Source: Methanolinea sp. UBA277 | GTDB taxonomy: Archaea; Halobacteriota; Methanomicrobia; Methanomicrobiales; Methanospirillaceae | Direction: 5' to 3' | Length of the DNA stretch: 64,000 nt | Assembly: GCA_002499905.1 (NCBI GenBank) | Contig: DANP01000020.1 | Span: 124,001-188,000 of the forward strand | Shown: positions 52,854-61,738 of the stretch, in pieces | Numbering within the stretch: the first letter of the stretch is position 1 | How the letters are laid out: each line of letters begins with the position of its first letter | Made by a program: the position numbers and the translations under genes | The notes under the pieces: generated by a model | Databases searched by the model: none | Seen by the model: only the letters and a program-made list of their open reading frames with translations | Told to the model about the DNA's origin: nothing

Positions 52854-53260
52854 CCGGGAAGGGAGCACAGTTCTTTACCGGACAGGACCCATTCCTTCTC
52901 ATGGCGCGGACCCTCTCCCCCCGGGATCTTGAAATCCTGAAGAAGCTTGCACCGGAACTGGAGGATCCGCTCTGTCCGGAATCCGGCCATGAGTTCTTCT
53001 CCATCCTTCCCCCCGTTGCAAACCACTTTGCTACCGATGACCTGGACTTCATTGAACGGGTGAAACGGCTCACCCCCGATGAACTCGCCTACCTGGTCGG
53101 CCTCATCCTGAACGGGAGCGAGAGCGTCGGGTGCCTTCCTCCCGAATCCCTGATTCTCTTCGTCGAGTACATTGCTGATATGATCTCGCTTGAAACCGCA
53201 GAGAAGATCGTCACCATCTACCAGGTCGGGGCACCCTGTGGTGAGGAGTGCTCCAGGTAA
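52850..53260 (+). CDS. hypothetical helical protein
   Basis: The 136 residues from a GTG at 52850 overlap the previous stop; ATG 52901 (MARTLSPRDLEILKKLAPE) is an alternative. The protein is all-helical, with cysteines at GCLPPES and in the tail CGEECSR. No family is recognised. It ends 18 bp before the convergent DUF169 gene. Confidence 0.55.
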   Translation: MTGKGAQFFTGQDPFLLMARTLSPRDLEILKKLAPELEDPLCPESGHEFFSILPPVANHFATDDLDFIERVKRLTPDELAYLVGLILNGSESVGCLPPESLILFVEYIADMISLETAEKIVTIYQVGAPCGEECSR

Positions 53261-53278
53261 CCAGGTTTTTCATGGCAT

Positions 53279-54061
53279 TCACTCCGTTTCCCGTTCAGGG
53301 AACGCAATCCCTGCTCTCCTGCTGACGAACGATCGGCCGATGTTCTCTCCCATCCTCCGGGCTACCGTGAGGGGAAGCCCGATGACGAGGATGTCAGCCG
53401 GGATGGCATAGTTGGCGGTAGGGTCCTGCGGGCCCATGAAGGCTGAATCCCGTGGTGCACCGGCCGCCATCCCGGCCGGGTAGGTGACCAGCGTGGCGCA
53501 GGCCGGGCCCCAGGGGACGAGCACCGGGAAGAACGGTTCTGCCCGGTCGAAGTGGACCAGGGCGGCCATGTTCCGGATCTGCTCGGCGGTCCCGAAGCAG
53601 GAGACTGCCCGGACACCGGTTTCCCCCTCAGGGACTGATTCGCAGGACCGGATAACCAGATAGTTACCTGCCGGGGTGATCGGGCCGATGGCATTAAAGC
53701 AGGCGTCCACCACTTCCGGTCCCGCCTTGAGATACTCGGCAGGGGCGTCCGGGATGTCCGGGCGGCCGGTGGAGACAAAATAGCTGATCGCCGGAGGGCG
53801 CATGATGTACCCGGTATGCGAGAGGCCGCCCGGGCAGCAGCCCTGCCGGACATCCTTGCCCAGGTAGACAGCTGAGGGGCCATCCTCCATCGCCATCCGG
53901 GCCATGGTCACCGCGATGCACCTGTGGACGGAGGGGAGGGGAATCGCATCGGTGGGCGGCTTGTCTGCAGCACAGACGGCAAGGGGTCTGGTCTTCAGCC
54001 GGAATGCCGTGGCGATCATCCGGCCCAGTTCGTGAACGGGAAGGTCGGGCATAGGCACCAC
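53279..54061 (-). CDS. DUF169 family protein
   Basis: The 260 residues match DUF169 (COG2043): LKTRPLAVCAA near the start, DVRQGCCPGGLSHTGY in the middle and ADILVIGLPLTVARRM near the end. The CCPGG cysteines may hold a cofactor. Function is unknown, though the family is common in methanogens and other anaerobes. Start GTG 54061 is chosen because AAAGGAGG lies 8 nt upstream, itself preceded by a TATA-like CATATAAA. Confidence 0.85.
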   Translation of the reverse strand: MVPMPDLPVHELGRMIATAFRLKTRPLAVCAADKPPTDAIPLPSVHRCIAVTMARMAMEDGPSAVYLGKDVRQGCCPGGLSHTGYIMRPPAISYFVSTGRPDIPDAPAEYLKAGPEVVDACFNAIGPITPAGNYLVIRSCESVPEGETGVRAVSCFGTAEQIRNMAALVHFDRAEPFFPVLVPWGPACATLVTYPAGMAAGAPRDSAFMGPQDPTANYAIPADILVIGLPLTVARRMGENIGRSFVSRRAGIAFPERETE

Positions 54062-54343
54062 TGGGGTGTCCTCCTTTATATGACTATCATGCTCCGTCAG
54101 GGATATCATCCGCAGGGCAGGGTAGGGGGAGAAGCCGATGCTGACGCCGGTCCGGCGGCCTGATATCCCGATGGTCATACGGGACCGGGAATCGGAACAA
54201 GGAGAGGAAATGCCCTGTCAGACCGGGATGGGTGTTCAGGTGTGCGGCGGTGCGACCAGCCCCGGCAGCTGCGTCCCGGGGCTCCGTAGCAGGGCGGTGA
54301 TTCATATGGTGATCCTTAAGAGGAGGATCGACAAGTACCTGCC

Positions 54344-54802
54344 ATGCATCTGGAATTCTGGTCACTGGCGTGTCTCCTCATCGCGGCCGGAATCATCGTT
54401 TCAGGCTGCAGTATGCTCCTGAAAGAGCCGGATGTCTCTGTGAAGGGGGTATCACCGAAATCGGCCAGCCTGAACGAACTCGTTCTCGATGTGACACTTG
54501 ACGTGTATAACCCGAACGCGATGGGAATCACCCTGAAAACCCTGTCATTCGATGTGTTCTACCAGAAAGGAAGCGAGTGGGTGTTTCTCTCCCACGGTGA
54601 ACAGAACAGCATTGCCATCAAGCCGGGGCACAACGAGGTGACTGTTCCGGTCAGGGTGCAGAACTCAGCCCTGCTCGGTTCGCTGTTCGACCTCGTTACG
54701 AAAGGCGCGATCACACTCAGGATCGATGGATCCGCTGCGCCCGATTTCCGCCTGTTCGCCCCAAAAGTTCCGTTTTCCCGGACCGTGACCGTCAGCCTGT
54801 GA
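54344..54802 (+). CDS. LEA14-like (LEA type 2) lipoprotein
   Basis: The 152 residues have a signal peptide with lipobox IVSG-C, then a WHy/LEA2 beta-sandwich (LDVTLDVYNPNAMGITLKTL). LEA2 proteins are linked to desiccation and stress tolerance. CCTTAAGA (about 54314-54321) is some 26 bp before the ATG, so the message should be leaderless. The preceding 280 bp hold no gene I can support. Confidence 0.87.
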   Translation: MHLEFWSLACLLIAAGIIVSGCSMLLKEPDVSVKGVSPKSASLNELVLDVTLDVYNPNAMGITLKTLSFDVFYQKGSEWVFLSHGEQNSIAIKPGHNEVTVPVRVQNSALLGSLFDLVTKGAITLRIDGSAAPDFRLFAPKVPFSRTVTVSL

Positions 54803-54826
54803 AGGGCACTCCTGATGGAGCATCCC

Positions 54827-55096
54827 TCAAAGATCAGGCTCTTCCTTACAGTGGTGGAGGAGATCCGCGTACTTGTCTACGATCTTCTGCATCTCCTGCC
54901 CGAACACCAGTTCGATGGTGAATCCGAGAGGGTCTCCCGCCGCCGGGACGAGATGAAAAAGGGTTTCCCGGTGGCTCTCGAGCGTCGATACCAGCCGATC
55001 TTTTGGAAGCCGTGTCCACTGCTGGACCTCGCTGCCGGTAGCCGAGTCCCGCTTCCTCCGGCAGATCTCCACCACGATCTTCTCGGTATCGTCCAT
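54827..55096 (-). CDS. small hypothetical protein
   Basis: The 89 residues from ATG 55096 (MDDTEKIVVEICRRKRDS) are soluble, with a predicted helix at each end. No family recognised. Longer upstream frames have low-complexity, shadow-like sequence. It is convergent with the LEA gene. Confidence 0.55.
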   Translation of the reverse strand: MDDTEKIVVEICRRKRDSATGSEVQQWTRLPKDRLVSTLESHRETLFHLVPAAGDPLGFTIELVFGQEMQKIVDKYADLLHHCKEEPDL

Positions 55097-55480
55097 GGAT
55101 CGGACTTCTCTGTGCTCTGATATCAGGGTTTTGGTATTTCCGTTACCATCGAAATTGCTGCAGGGCATACACCCGGTATGGAATGACGGTCTCTGTGCAG
55201 CAGGACGGGGATGTGGGGTCTGCGGAAGAGTGGTTCCGCAGGAAGATAAACGGGGGGGCTTAGGTCTCCCCGATAAGTACCGCAATTATATCCTGAGCCT
55301 TGGCAATTACGGTGATCTGAGCCCGGGGCAATCCGGCCGGCATGTCCCATTGCCTTTCGCCGGGTGCCCGGGAAAAGGAGATTGATGGCAGGGAACAGGA
55401 CCATGGACGTGAACCGGGCTGCCCGGCAGAGTACCCAAGGTTCTTAATATACCAGTGCCCAACATCCTCTCTGAACGCTT
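55097..55480. other. intergenic region with strong hairpin
   Basis: This 384-bp stretch holds no supported gene. A perfect 8-bp stem CTGCGGAA-GAGTGG-TTCCGCAG lies at 55219-55240. CTTAATATA (about 55443-55451) is the likely TATA box of the next gene. The rest is featureless to me. Confidence 0.4.
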
Positions 55481-55789
55481 ATGATTCCCCGAAATTCTGC
55501 TTATATCGGAATCCTGGTCTGTTTCCTGGCTATCATCCTGGTCTGCGGCTGTACGCAGCAGCCGGTTGTTCCCGTCCAGACTCCGGTGGTGACCGCCACC
55601 CCCACTCCTGAAGGAACTGCAGGTTTACCAAATCCCGCCTCTGTCTACTGCGAACAGATAGGCGGAACCCTCGAGATCATGAAGAACCCCGACGGGTCAG
55701 AGTACGGTATGTGCAATTTCCCCAACGGGACCAGCTGCGAGGAGTGGGCTCTTTACCGCGGTGAAGGCTGCCAGCCCGGCGGAAAATAA
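55481..55789 (+). CDS. DUF333 lipoprotein
   Basis: The 102 residues have a signal peptide with lipobox LVCG-C, a Pro/Thr linker, then a DUF333 domain: LPNPASVYCEQIGGTLEI and FPNGTSCEEWALYRGEG, with four conserved cysteines. Such small lipoproteins are scattered among bacteria and methanogens; some are annotated hemolysin-like without evidence. Confidence 0.9.
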   Translation: MIPRNSAYIGILVCFLAIILVCGCTQQPVVPVQTPVVTATPTPEGTAGLPNPASVYCEQIGGTLEIMKNPDGSEYGMCNFPNGTSCEEWALYRGEGCQPGGK

Positions 55790-55868
55790 TTATCCTCTTT
55801 TCTTTCATCCGGAGAGTATTACAGTTCGATGCCACTTCGTATCAAATACCTTTGATGCCGGACGGCAT

Positions 55869-57752
55869 TCACAGGTAGATCATCAGTCCGACAATGGCCA
55901 CGATGTACGCTGCTGGATAGAACCATAGCATGATGTGGTCGATCCGCTCTGCCAGCTGGATTCCTTTTTCGGTGGCCAGCCATTTGAGATAGAGGTTGTA
56001 GGCAACGGTGAACCCGCTGATGATGAACGTCAGGACAAGGATGATATCGAGGAAGGTGGAGTATCCGAGGCGGGGGAGATCGCTCGTGACGGTGAAGCTG
56101 AACAGCAGGAGGAGGAGGAGGTTTGCCGCAGCAATATCAGCCCGCTTGCCATAATCGGCCAGTAGGAAGGGGATGTAAGTCAGGATAATGATGATGGTGA
56201 TGGGCACAAAGATACGGAAGATGTAGTAGTTCAGGTGCCGGTTCGCCACGAAATGAAACGAGTACCGTGAACTTGAGTCCAGGACATCGATCGTGCTGAT
56301 GTTCGTATCCGAGGAGGTGATTACCCATTCCTCCTCCCCGAGCTGGCTTCCGATGGCCGTCTTCTCCTCCCAGGGAGCATATACTACGTAGGTCTCCGGA
56401 TACAGGGAGTCGATCCGGAGGTAGAAGTCCTGCGTGTCGAACGGGTATCTCCGGAAATCAAAGTCAGGAGCCTGCAGGGTAACCCAGAACCGCTCGATGT
56501 AGGTCACCGTCCCGTTGGGTTCAACAAGGGTGAGCTCGTTCTGGGTCCAGCGCCGCTCCTGCTGGTTGAACAGGGTGAACTCGGGGAACCGGGATCCCTC
56601 GGCACCGGCGAAATCCGCTATGCTCCGGTACAGTTTGAAACTGCAGTTGCAGGTGTCCGGGCTGAAGGCCACGTACGGATCATTCCAGGTCATCCAGATG
56701 GTGGCCACGACTCCATAGTTTTCGTCCTTTTGGTTGACCCCGGTGATCTGGTCAATCTGGGTGCCGATATACACGGTTATCGGCTCTTCAAACACAGCCC
56801 TTCCCTGCGGTTCAGCATCTCCGGACAGAACCGCGGGCTCGTTGATGCCGGCAAGGAGGCGGTAGGTAAATGATTCTGTACTATCCCTGGCAGAGGACCG
56901 GTAGAGCACCAGCCGGTAGCCTTCACCCGATTCCGGGAAAATATGGGAGAGCGTGATGACCCGGCTTCCCGGGGCGGGAACGCCGATCGCGACCGGTTTT
57001 CTCCCGTAGTCTTCGAGAACCAGTCGTGAGGGGACATCCCCTGGTCCCGCGTCCAGAAAAACATACAGGGTATCTCCTTTGAGAACCGGGCTCAGCCAAC
57101 GGAAGCCCGATTCTTTTCCCGGGAGGAGGTTCAAGGAGACCTCCTGGACTGAGGTTCCGTTGCCGGTGAGCGACCGGTTGAGATAGGCGATATCATCCCC
57201 GGTCGGTACCGCGGTCCCGTCAGGAACCCCGGGAGCGTTCACCCCGATGAGGAGGCGGTAGGCACCAGACGTCTCCCGGACCGGGGTGTCGAGGAGGATC
57301 ATCTGGTAGTCGCCGCTCCGTTGGACCTGGTAGGAGAGTGCGGATGAATACCCGGGACCGCTGTCATCGTCCCAGGCATTGAAGAAGCGGGATGCCGTCT
57401 CCGGAATGGCCACGAGCGGGTCGCGGCCGGCGGCGATCTCCCGGTCAACCGCGGCAAGGTACTCCGCCTTCAATCTGTTTGGAGGCAGGACGGTATTGGA
57501 GAGGGCAAGGAAGGGATCGAGGTTGCCGGAGAGGCCGTCTGCATAGGCGGAGACCGTGTCGCCCCGCTGAAGCCCGGGGATCGTGTAGTAAATGATATCT
57601 CCCGGTGAAAGATAGCCGGTAAATTCCTCCACCTGCCCTCTACCGGCCTCTGCCGCCAGGCTGGAGGGGATACAGCAAAGGATCAGGATGAGGCCGATGC
57701 ACGCTGCACACCGGTACAGCGGGGGAATATCCCGGAGTTTCCGGTGGTTCAT
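55869..57752 (-). CDS. pentameric ligand-gated ion channel with N-terminal extension
   Basis: The 627 residues begin with a signal peptide. About 35-320 hold two beta-rich domains resembling bacterial pre-peptidase C-terminal domains (GYLSPGDIIYYTIPGLQRGD, and a second copy near 200). About 325-500 form the Cys-loop-type ligand-binding domain with the invariant YPFDTQDF (PFD about 437-439) but no loop cysteines. Four helices follow, the second (about 530-548) lining the pore. Doubled N-terminal domains recall bacterial DeCLIC. ATG 57752 has GGAAGTGG upstream. Confidence 0.88.
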   Translation of the reverse strand: MNHRKLRDIPPLYRCAACIGLILILCCIPSSLAAEAGRGQVEEFTGYLSPGDIIYYTIPGLQRGDTVSAYADGLSGNLDPFLALSNTVLPPNRLKAEYLAAVDREIAAGRDPLVAIPETASRFFNAWDDDSGPGYSSALSYQVQRSGDYQMILLDTPVRETSGAYRLLIGVNAPGVPDGTAVPTGDDIAYLNRSLTGNGTSVQEVSLNLLPGKESGFRWLSPVLKGDTLYVFLDAGPGDVPSRLVLEDYGRKPVAIGVPAPGSRVITLSHIFPESGEGYRLVLYRSSARDSTESFTYRLLAGINEPAVLSGDAEPQGRAVFEEPITVYIGTQIDQITGVNQKDENYGVVATIWMTWNDPYVAFSPDTCNCSFKLYRSIADFAGAEGSRFPEFTLFNQQERRWTQNELTLVEPNGTVTYIERFWVTLQAPDFDFRRYPFDTQDFYLRIDSLYPETYVVYAPWEEKTAIGSQLGEEEWVITSSDTNISTIDVLDSSSRYSFHFVANRHLNYYIFRIFVPITIIIILTYIPFLLADYGKRADIAAANLLLLLLFSFTVTSDLPRLGYSTFLDIILVLTFIISGFTVAYNLYLKWLATEKGIQLAERIDHIMLWFYPAAYIVAIVGLMIYL

Positions 57753-57845
57753 GGGCCACTTCCTGAATAGAACATTCGTAAAGAAACCCATGTCACAGGA
57801 TCATAAATAGTTATTTTTCAGGAATGAGAATGACAGAAGCAGAGA

Positions 57846-57917
57846 TGCGCCGACCGGGACTCGAACCCGGGTTTAGGCGTTGGCAACGCCTAGTGATAAC
57901 CACTACACTATCGGCGC
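57846..57917 (-). tRNA. tRNA-Gly (anticodon GCC)
   Basis: On the minus strand, acceptor GCGCCGA (57917-57911) pairs with TCGGCGC, followed by discriminator A at 57846. The anticodon stem AGGCG/CGCCT encloses TTGCCAA, giving GCC. The T arm CCGGG-TTCGAGT-CCCGG is perfect. CCA is not encoded and no intron is visible. Confidence 0.96.
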
Positions 57918-57968
57918 AGTGCTCTCTACACTACGCGGTAAAGGATATTAAGGATATCGAATCTCCGT

Positions 57969-58637
57969 TCAGACCGGCAGGTTGGACTCCTCCCCCTGGA
58001 AGAGCCGTACAATCTGTTCGCCTTTCTCTTCAGTGGTGATCACCAGCACCTCATCACCGGCCTTGAGGACCGGGTTCTCCCCGCGGAAATGGAAGGTTTC
58101 GCCCCGGTAGAGACCAATATATTCGGTCTTTCCGGGAGGTTCGAGATCGGTCAGCCGCTTCCCCTCCTGCTTCTCACCGACGATAACCGTCATGAACCTG
58201 ACATCGCCCCTCACAAGAGTTGAGAGCTCGATGGTATCAACTCCCCTGAGGACATCGGAGATGATGGCCGAAGTGGTCTGAGGCGGGTTGACGACGTGGC
58301 GGAACCCCAGCTGCTTAGCGACAGTCAGGAACCGTGCGTCATCCGTGCGGATGATGATCTCCCGGACAGAGAACGTCCGGGCGATGAGCCCGATGATGAT
58401 GTTATCCTGGTCATAGGTGGTGACTGCCACCACCGCATCGGCCTTGCCGATCTCCGCTTTTTCCAGAATGTCCGGCCTGGTCCCTTCGGCCTGGATCACC
58501 GTGCAATCAAGGGTTTCGGCAATCTCCCTGGCTTTATCCGGGTCTTTTTCTATGATGATCACTTCATGGCGGTCCCGCACCAGGATGTGGGCCAGATTTA
58601 CTCCGAGCGGACCCCCGCCCACGATGATAATTCTCAT
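57969..58637 (-). CDS. trkA: potassium uptake regulatory protein TrkA
   Basis: The 222-residue RCK protein has a Rossmann N-domain (IIIVGGGPLGVNLA, acidic residue in IIIEKDPDKA) and a C-terminal TrkA_C domain (about 140-220) that binds ligands. It gates the TrkH channel in response to nucleotides. ATG 58637 opens the Rossmann strand and has AAAGGA close upstream. The trkH stop is 92 bp upstream, so they form an operon. Confidence 0.93.
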   Translation of the reverse strand: MRIIIVGGGPLGVNLAHILVRDRHEVIIIEKDPDKAREIAETLDCTVIQAEGTRPDILEKAEIGKADAVVAVTTYDQDNIIIGLIARTFSVREIIIRTDDARFLTVAKQLGFRHVVNPPQTTSAIISDVLRGVDTIELSTLVRGDVRFMTVIVGEKQEGKRLTDLEPPGKTEYIGLYRGETFHFRGENPVLKAGDEVLVITTEEKGEQIVRLFQGEESNLPV

Positions 58638-58729
58638 GATCCTTTCATCCTCCCCCGACAGACCTGTTCCTGTCCCATGAACGGATACGAGAGGAATGGT
58701 GATTAATGATTCCTCCTGTGCGGGTATGC

Positions 58730-60169
58730 TCAGCCTTTTGTCCGTTTGACCCACGTCCGGGGAAACAGGAGCAGGGCGAGCGGGATGATTTCGATCCTTC
58801 CGAGGAGCATGTCCACGATGAGAATGGCTTTGAGCGGAAGTGCCAGGGCCTGGCCGGTAATGCCGACAGAAAGGCCGACCGTCCCCAGCGCACTGGAGGT
58901 CTCAAAGAGGGAGTCGACCAGGGTGTAGCCGTACAGCATGAAGGAAATGGCGGATACGACCAGAACGATGAAGTAGAGGAAGAGGAAGGTGATGAGGTGA
59001 AAGACCTGGTCCTCGGTGACCGTCGTCTCACCGATCTTGAGCGAGGTAACCGTTTCCCGTGGCAGAAAAAACCGGACAAAGACCAGGTGGACAATGGAAA
59101 CGAGCGCGATAATACGGAGAATCTTGACCCCTCCTGCAGTCGACCCCATGCTTCCTCCGATCCACATGAGCACGCTCATCACCGCCTTTGAGCTGTCGGG
59201 GTAGGAACCGATATCCGTGGTGGAGAATCCTGCCGTGGTAAGGGCTGAAAAAGCCTGGAACACCCCTTCCTGGATGACTCCTCCCGGAGAATCACCGGTC
59301 CCGAGGAGCGTAAAGGCGAGAATGCCTGATCCCAGGAGGGCGATTGCCAGGAACCACCGGAACTGGATACTCCTGAAGAGCAGGAGCGGATTCCTGGCCA
59401 TGCGGGTGAAGACCTCAAAGTTCACCGATCCGAGCACGCAACCGATGGTTATCGCGGCAGGAATCAGCCAGCCTGAGAAGGCAGCGATGGAATCCGGCCG
59501 GGTGGAGAAACCCCCGGTGGACACGGCTGAAAAGGCATGGCAGATGGCGTCAAACGGCCCCATCCCGCCGATGAGCAGGAGGGCGAAGGCGACGATGGTG
59601 ATGACCAGGTAGACCTCGAACAGGATCGCTGAAGTGGCAATCACCGTTGGCCTGATCTTCCGCTCTCCCACGGCTGCACCGAACAGCCGGGAGGCGCTGA
59701 TCCCGGCCGGTGCAAGGAGAGAGAGGACGATGATCAGGATTCCGATACCCCCGATCCACTGTAGCCAGGAGCGTGCGAACAGGAAGACCGGCCCGACTGC
59801 CGGGGGCGCAACAGACAGCCCGGTGGTTGTCACCCCCGATACCGCTTCAAAATAGGCATCGATGAAGCTCATCCCCGTGGAGAAGGAAAATGGAATAGAG
59901 CTGATGAGGGCGGCCACCGGAAAGACGAGTGCCGAGATGACCATAGCCTCTTTCCACTGGAGCTCCCCTTCAGGGAGGAACCGGTACAGGGCATAGCCGG
60001 TCCCGATGATGAGACTGCCCACGAGCCCGTATACCATGGCGATGGTATTCTCGATGAAGAAGAAGGCGATGGTGAACGGGACAACGGTTACCGCACCGAT
60101 GCCGACGAGCAGGAGGCCGAGGTACTTGAGCACCAGCCTGAAGTTCACCGGGGAGATGAGTTCGTACAT
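58730..60169 (-). CDS. trkH: potassium uptake protein TrkH
   Basis: The 479 residues have the four pseudo-repeats of Trk/Ktr channels, each with a pore glycine: SGVTTTGLS, SAVSTGGFS, SALTTAGFS and SALGTVGLS. GGSMGSTAGGVK and the tail of about 80 residues match TrkH. It imports potassium with sodium or protons. CTATTAATAT near 60203 (minus) is about 35 bp before the ATG. Confidence 0.95.
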   Translation of the reverse strand: MYELISPVNFRLVLKYLGLLLVGIGAVTVVPFTIAFFFIENTIAMVYGLVGSLIIGTGYALYRFLPEGELQWKEAMVISALVFPVAALISSIPFSFSTGMSFIDAYFEAVSGVTTTGLSVAPPAVGPVFLFARSWLQWIGGIGILIIVLSLLAPAGISASRLFGAAVGERKIRPTVIATSAILFEVYLVITIVAFALLLIGGMGPFDAICHAFSAVSTGGFSTRPDSIAAFSGWLIPAAITIGCVLGSVNFEVFTRMARNPLLLFRSIQFRWFLAIALLGSGILAFTLLGTGDSPGGVIQEGVFQAFSALTTAGFSTTDIGSYPDSSKAVMSVLMWIGGSMGSTAGGVKILRIIALVSIVHLVFVRFFLPRETVTSLKIGETTVTEDQVFHLITFLFLYFIVLVVSAISFMLYGYTLVDSLFETSSALGTVGLSVGITGQALALPLKAILIVDMLLGRIEIIPLALLLFPRTWVKRTKG

Positions 60170-60225
60170 CGCCTTCTGGTGAGCTCTTCACCGGGAGGAT
60201 ATTAATAGCCTCGCGTCCCGGGCAA

Positions 60226-60717
60226 TCAGCGCTGCGGCAGCGTAAACTTCCAGCCGCAGGAAAATGCCCGTTCCTGGGGATCCGGGGGACATGCGATGCA
60301 GTCCGTCTGTATGCGTGAATCGATGGTCCGGGCGAAGACCGAATACTCCATAAGGCCGACTTCCCGGCACGGAAAGGGCGGCAATCCTTTTCGTTCACGG
60401 GCAGACCGGGTCCTGCAGGTCAGCATGAAGTAGCAGAGTGTATCCCCGGCCGGCCTCTCGATCCGGTAGGGGTTCAGCAGGGAGTGAAGCCGGTGACGGA
60501 GTGCTGCATCAAGCGCTTCAAGCCCGCCGTTTTCCGGGAGCAAGAGCCGTTTTTTGATCCTCTCCGCCTCGATCCGGGAGAATGAGGACCAGATATACCG
60601 GTCCATTTCGATGGCTTTCTCAAGACCGTACGCCTCTTCAACCGCAAGAAACCAGAGCCCGTCCATGGCAAGCCAGTTCTTCGCCGCATCGATGAGCTCC
60701 GGGTCAGCAGGATCCAT
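60226..60717 (-). CDS. DUF6125-like cysteine-rich protein
   Basis: The 163 residues have a helical N-terminal half (WLAMDGLWFLAVEEAYGLEKA) and a C-terminal half with conserved cysteines in MLTCRTRSARERKGLPPFPC and DCIACPPD. This matches DUF6125, a family of anaerobes whose cysteines may bind a metal. No function is known. It is probably a separate unit from trkH. Confidence 0.7.
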   Translation of the reverse strand: MDPADPELIDAAKNWLAMDGLWFLAVEEAYGLEKAIEMDRYIWSSFSRIEAERIKKRLLLPENGGLEALDAALRHRLHSLLNPYRIERPAGDTLCYFMLTCRTRSARERKGLPPFPCREVGLMEYSVFARTIDSRIQTDCIACPPDPQERAFSCGWKFTLPQR

Positions 60718-60755
60718 AAGCGGATTCTGTAACCGAACGGAAAAATATTCCCCGG

Positions 60756-60923
60756 TTACTGCCCGATGATCCGGATGGCATTCTTCCTGATAATGATCAG
60801 AAACGGGGAGCCCGCCTTCAGGGCCATTTCTTCCGGGGTCTCCCTGACCATCATAGCAGAAAGGGCAGCCCCGGCATCGATCCTGACCCGACCCGGGTAT
60901 CCTGCCCGGGCGAGTGTGTTCAC
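60756..60923 (-). CDS. orphan TOBE/molbindin-like half domain
   Basis: The 55 residues from a GTG at 60923 read like the second half of a TOBE domain: RVRIDAGAALSAMMVRETPE, then LKAGSPFLIIIRKNAIRI. In molybdate/tungstate proteins this is the usual ending (ITxESxxxLxLKxGxxVxxxIKAxxV). GTTTATAG near 60966 (minus) is a suitable TATA box. A stop codon cuts off any N-terminal extension, so it is either a minimal oxyanion-binding protein or a remnant of a ModC/WtpC-type ATPase. Confidence 0.5.
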   Translation of the reverse strand: MNTLARAGYPGRVRIDAGAALSAMMVRETPEEMALKAGSPFLIIIRKNAIRIIGQ

Positions 60924-61117
60924 GATTCCCTGAAGAGCGTATTCCTAACCCGGCGGGAATAGTTTATAGCTCCAGAATAGTACAGGATGGTTTGATCGAG
61001 TCCGGCTTTCTCTCATCAGTACACTCCTCTCCTCGTTCGCGGCGGATCGCCGGATAGTACAATTTTCCACTCGATTCCAACATCTTAATTAAAAAAGACA
61101 GGGTAGATCTTATAGCA

Positions 61118-61738
61118 ATGATCCCCCTCATACTGAACTTTTCCGGAAAGAATGTGGTCATCTTCGGAGGGGGAGATGTTGGCGCCCGGAAAGCCGGGTT
61201 TTTCTGCCCGGAAGCAGATATAACCGTTTTTTCCCGTTCGTTCTCCTCCCGCTTCTCAGGGATAGGGGCAACGCTGGTGGAGACAGACCTTTCCGGGGTG
61301 TCCGACCAGGCTCTCCTGCAACTGCTCACCGGTGCGTACCTCGCCGTGGCTGCGACCCCTGATCCTGCCCTGAATGACCGGATCGGCACCCTGTGCCGGG
61401 CGCAGGGGATCCTCTTCAATAATGCCTGGGGAGAGCGCGGGGATGTACTGATCCCCTCGGTCATCAGGGGCGAGAACTTCATCATCTCCATCAGCACCGG
61501 GGGGAAGAGCCCGGCGGTCACCCGGTATCTCCGGGAATACCTCCAGTCCTCGCTGCCTTGGCTTGACCGGATGATCGGGCTCCAGGAGCGCCTCCGGTTA
61601 CACCTCCGTCAGACGGAGCCTGCGATCCAGAAACGGAGAGCGGCCCTCTCCGGCGTCCTCCATGACCAGGAGGTCTGGGCGGCACTGGCAGAGGGGGAGG
61701 AAGCGGCGTGGAGTCTGGTCGAGAGGAGGTACCTGTAA
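61118..61738 (+). CDS. precorrin-2 dehydrogenase / sirohydrochlorin ferrochelatase-like
   Basis: The 206 residues match the N-terminal part of siroheme synthase (MET8/SirC): VVIFGGGDVGARKA NAD-binding loop, AVAATPDPALNDRI and ISISTGGKSPAVTRYLREYL. It oxidises precorrin-2 to sirohydrochlorin, feeding siroheme and, in methanogens, F430 and corrinoids. CTTAATTAAA (about 61083-61092) is 30 bp upstream. It overlaps hemA by one base. Confidence 0.93.
   Translation: MIPLILNFSGKNVVIFGGGDVGARKAGFFCPEADITVFSRSFSSRFSGIGATLVETDLSGVSDQALLQLLTGAYLAVAATPDPALNDRIGTLCRAQGILFNNAWGERGDVLIPSVIRGENFIISISTGGKSPAVTRYLREYLQSSLPWLDRMIGLQERLRLHLRQTEPAIQKRRAALSGVLHDQEVWAALAEGEEAAWSLVERRYL

Noticed and set aside
55123..55404. 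93-codon minus-strand frame
   Set aside because: No family resemblance, shadow-like composition, and it contains the perfect hairpin.
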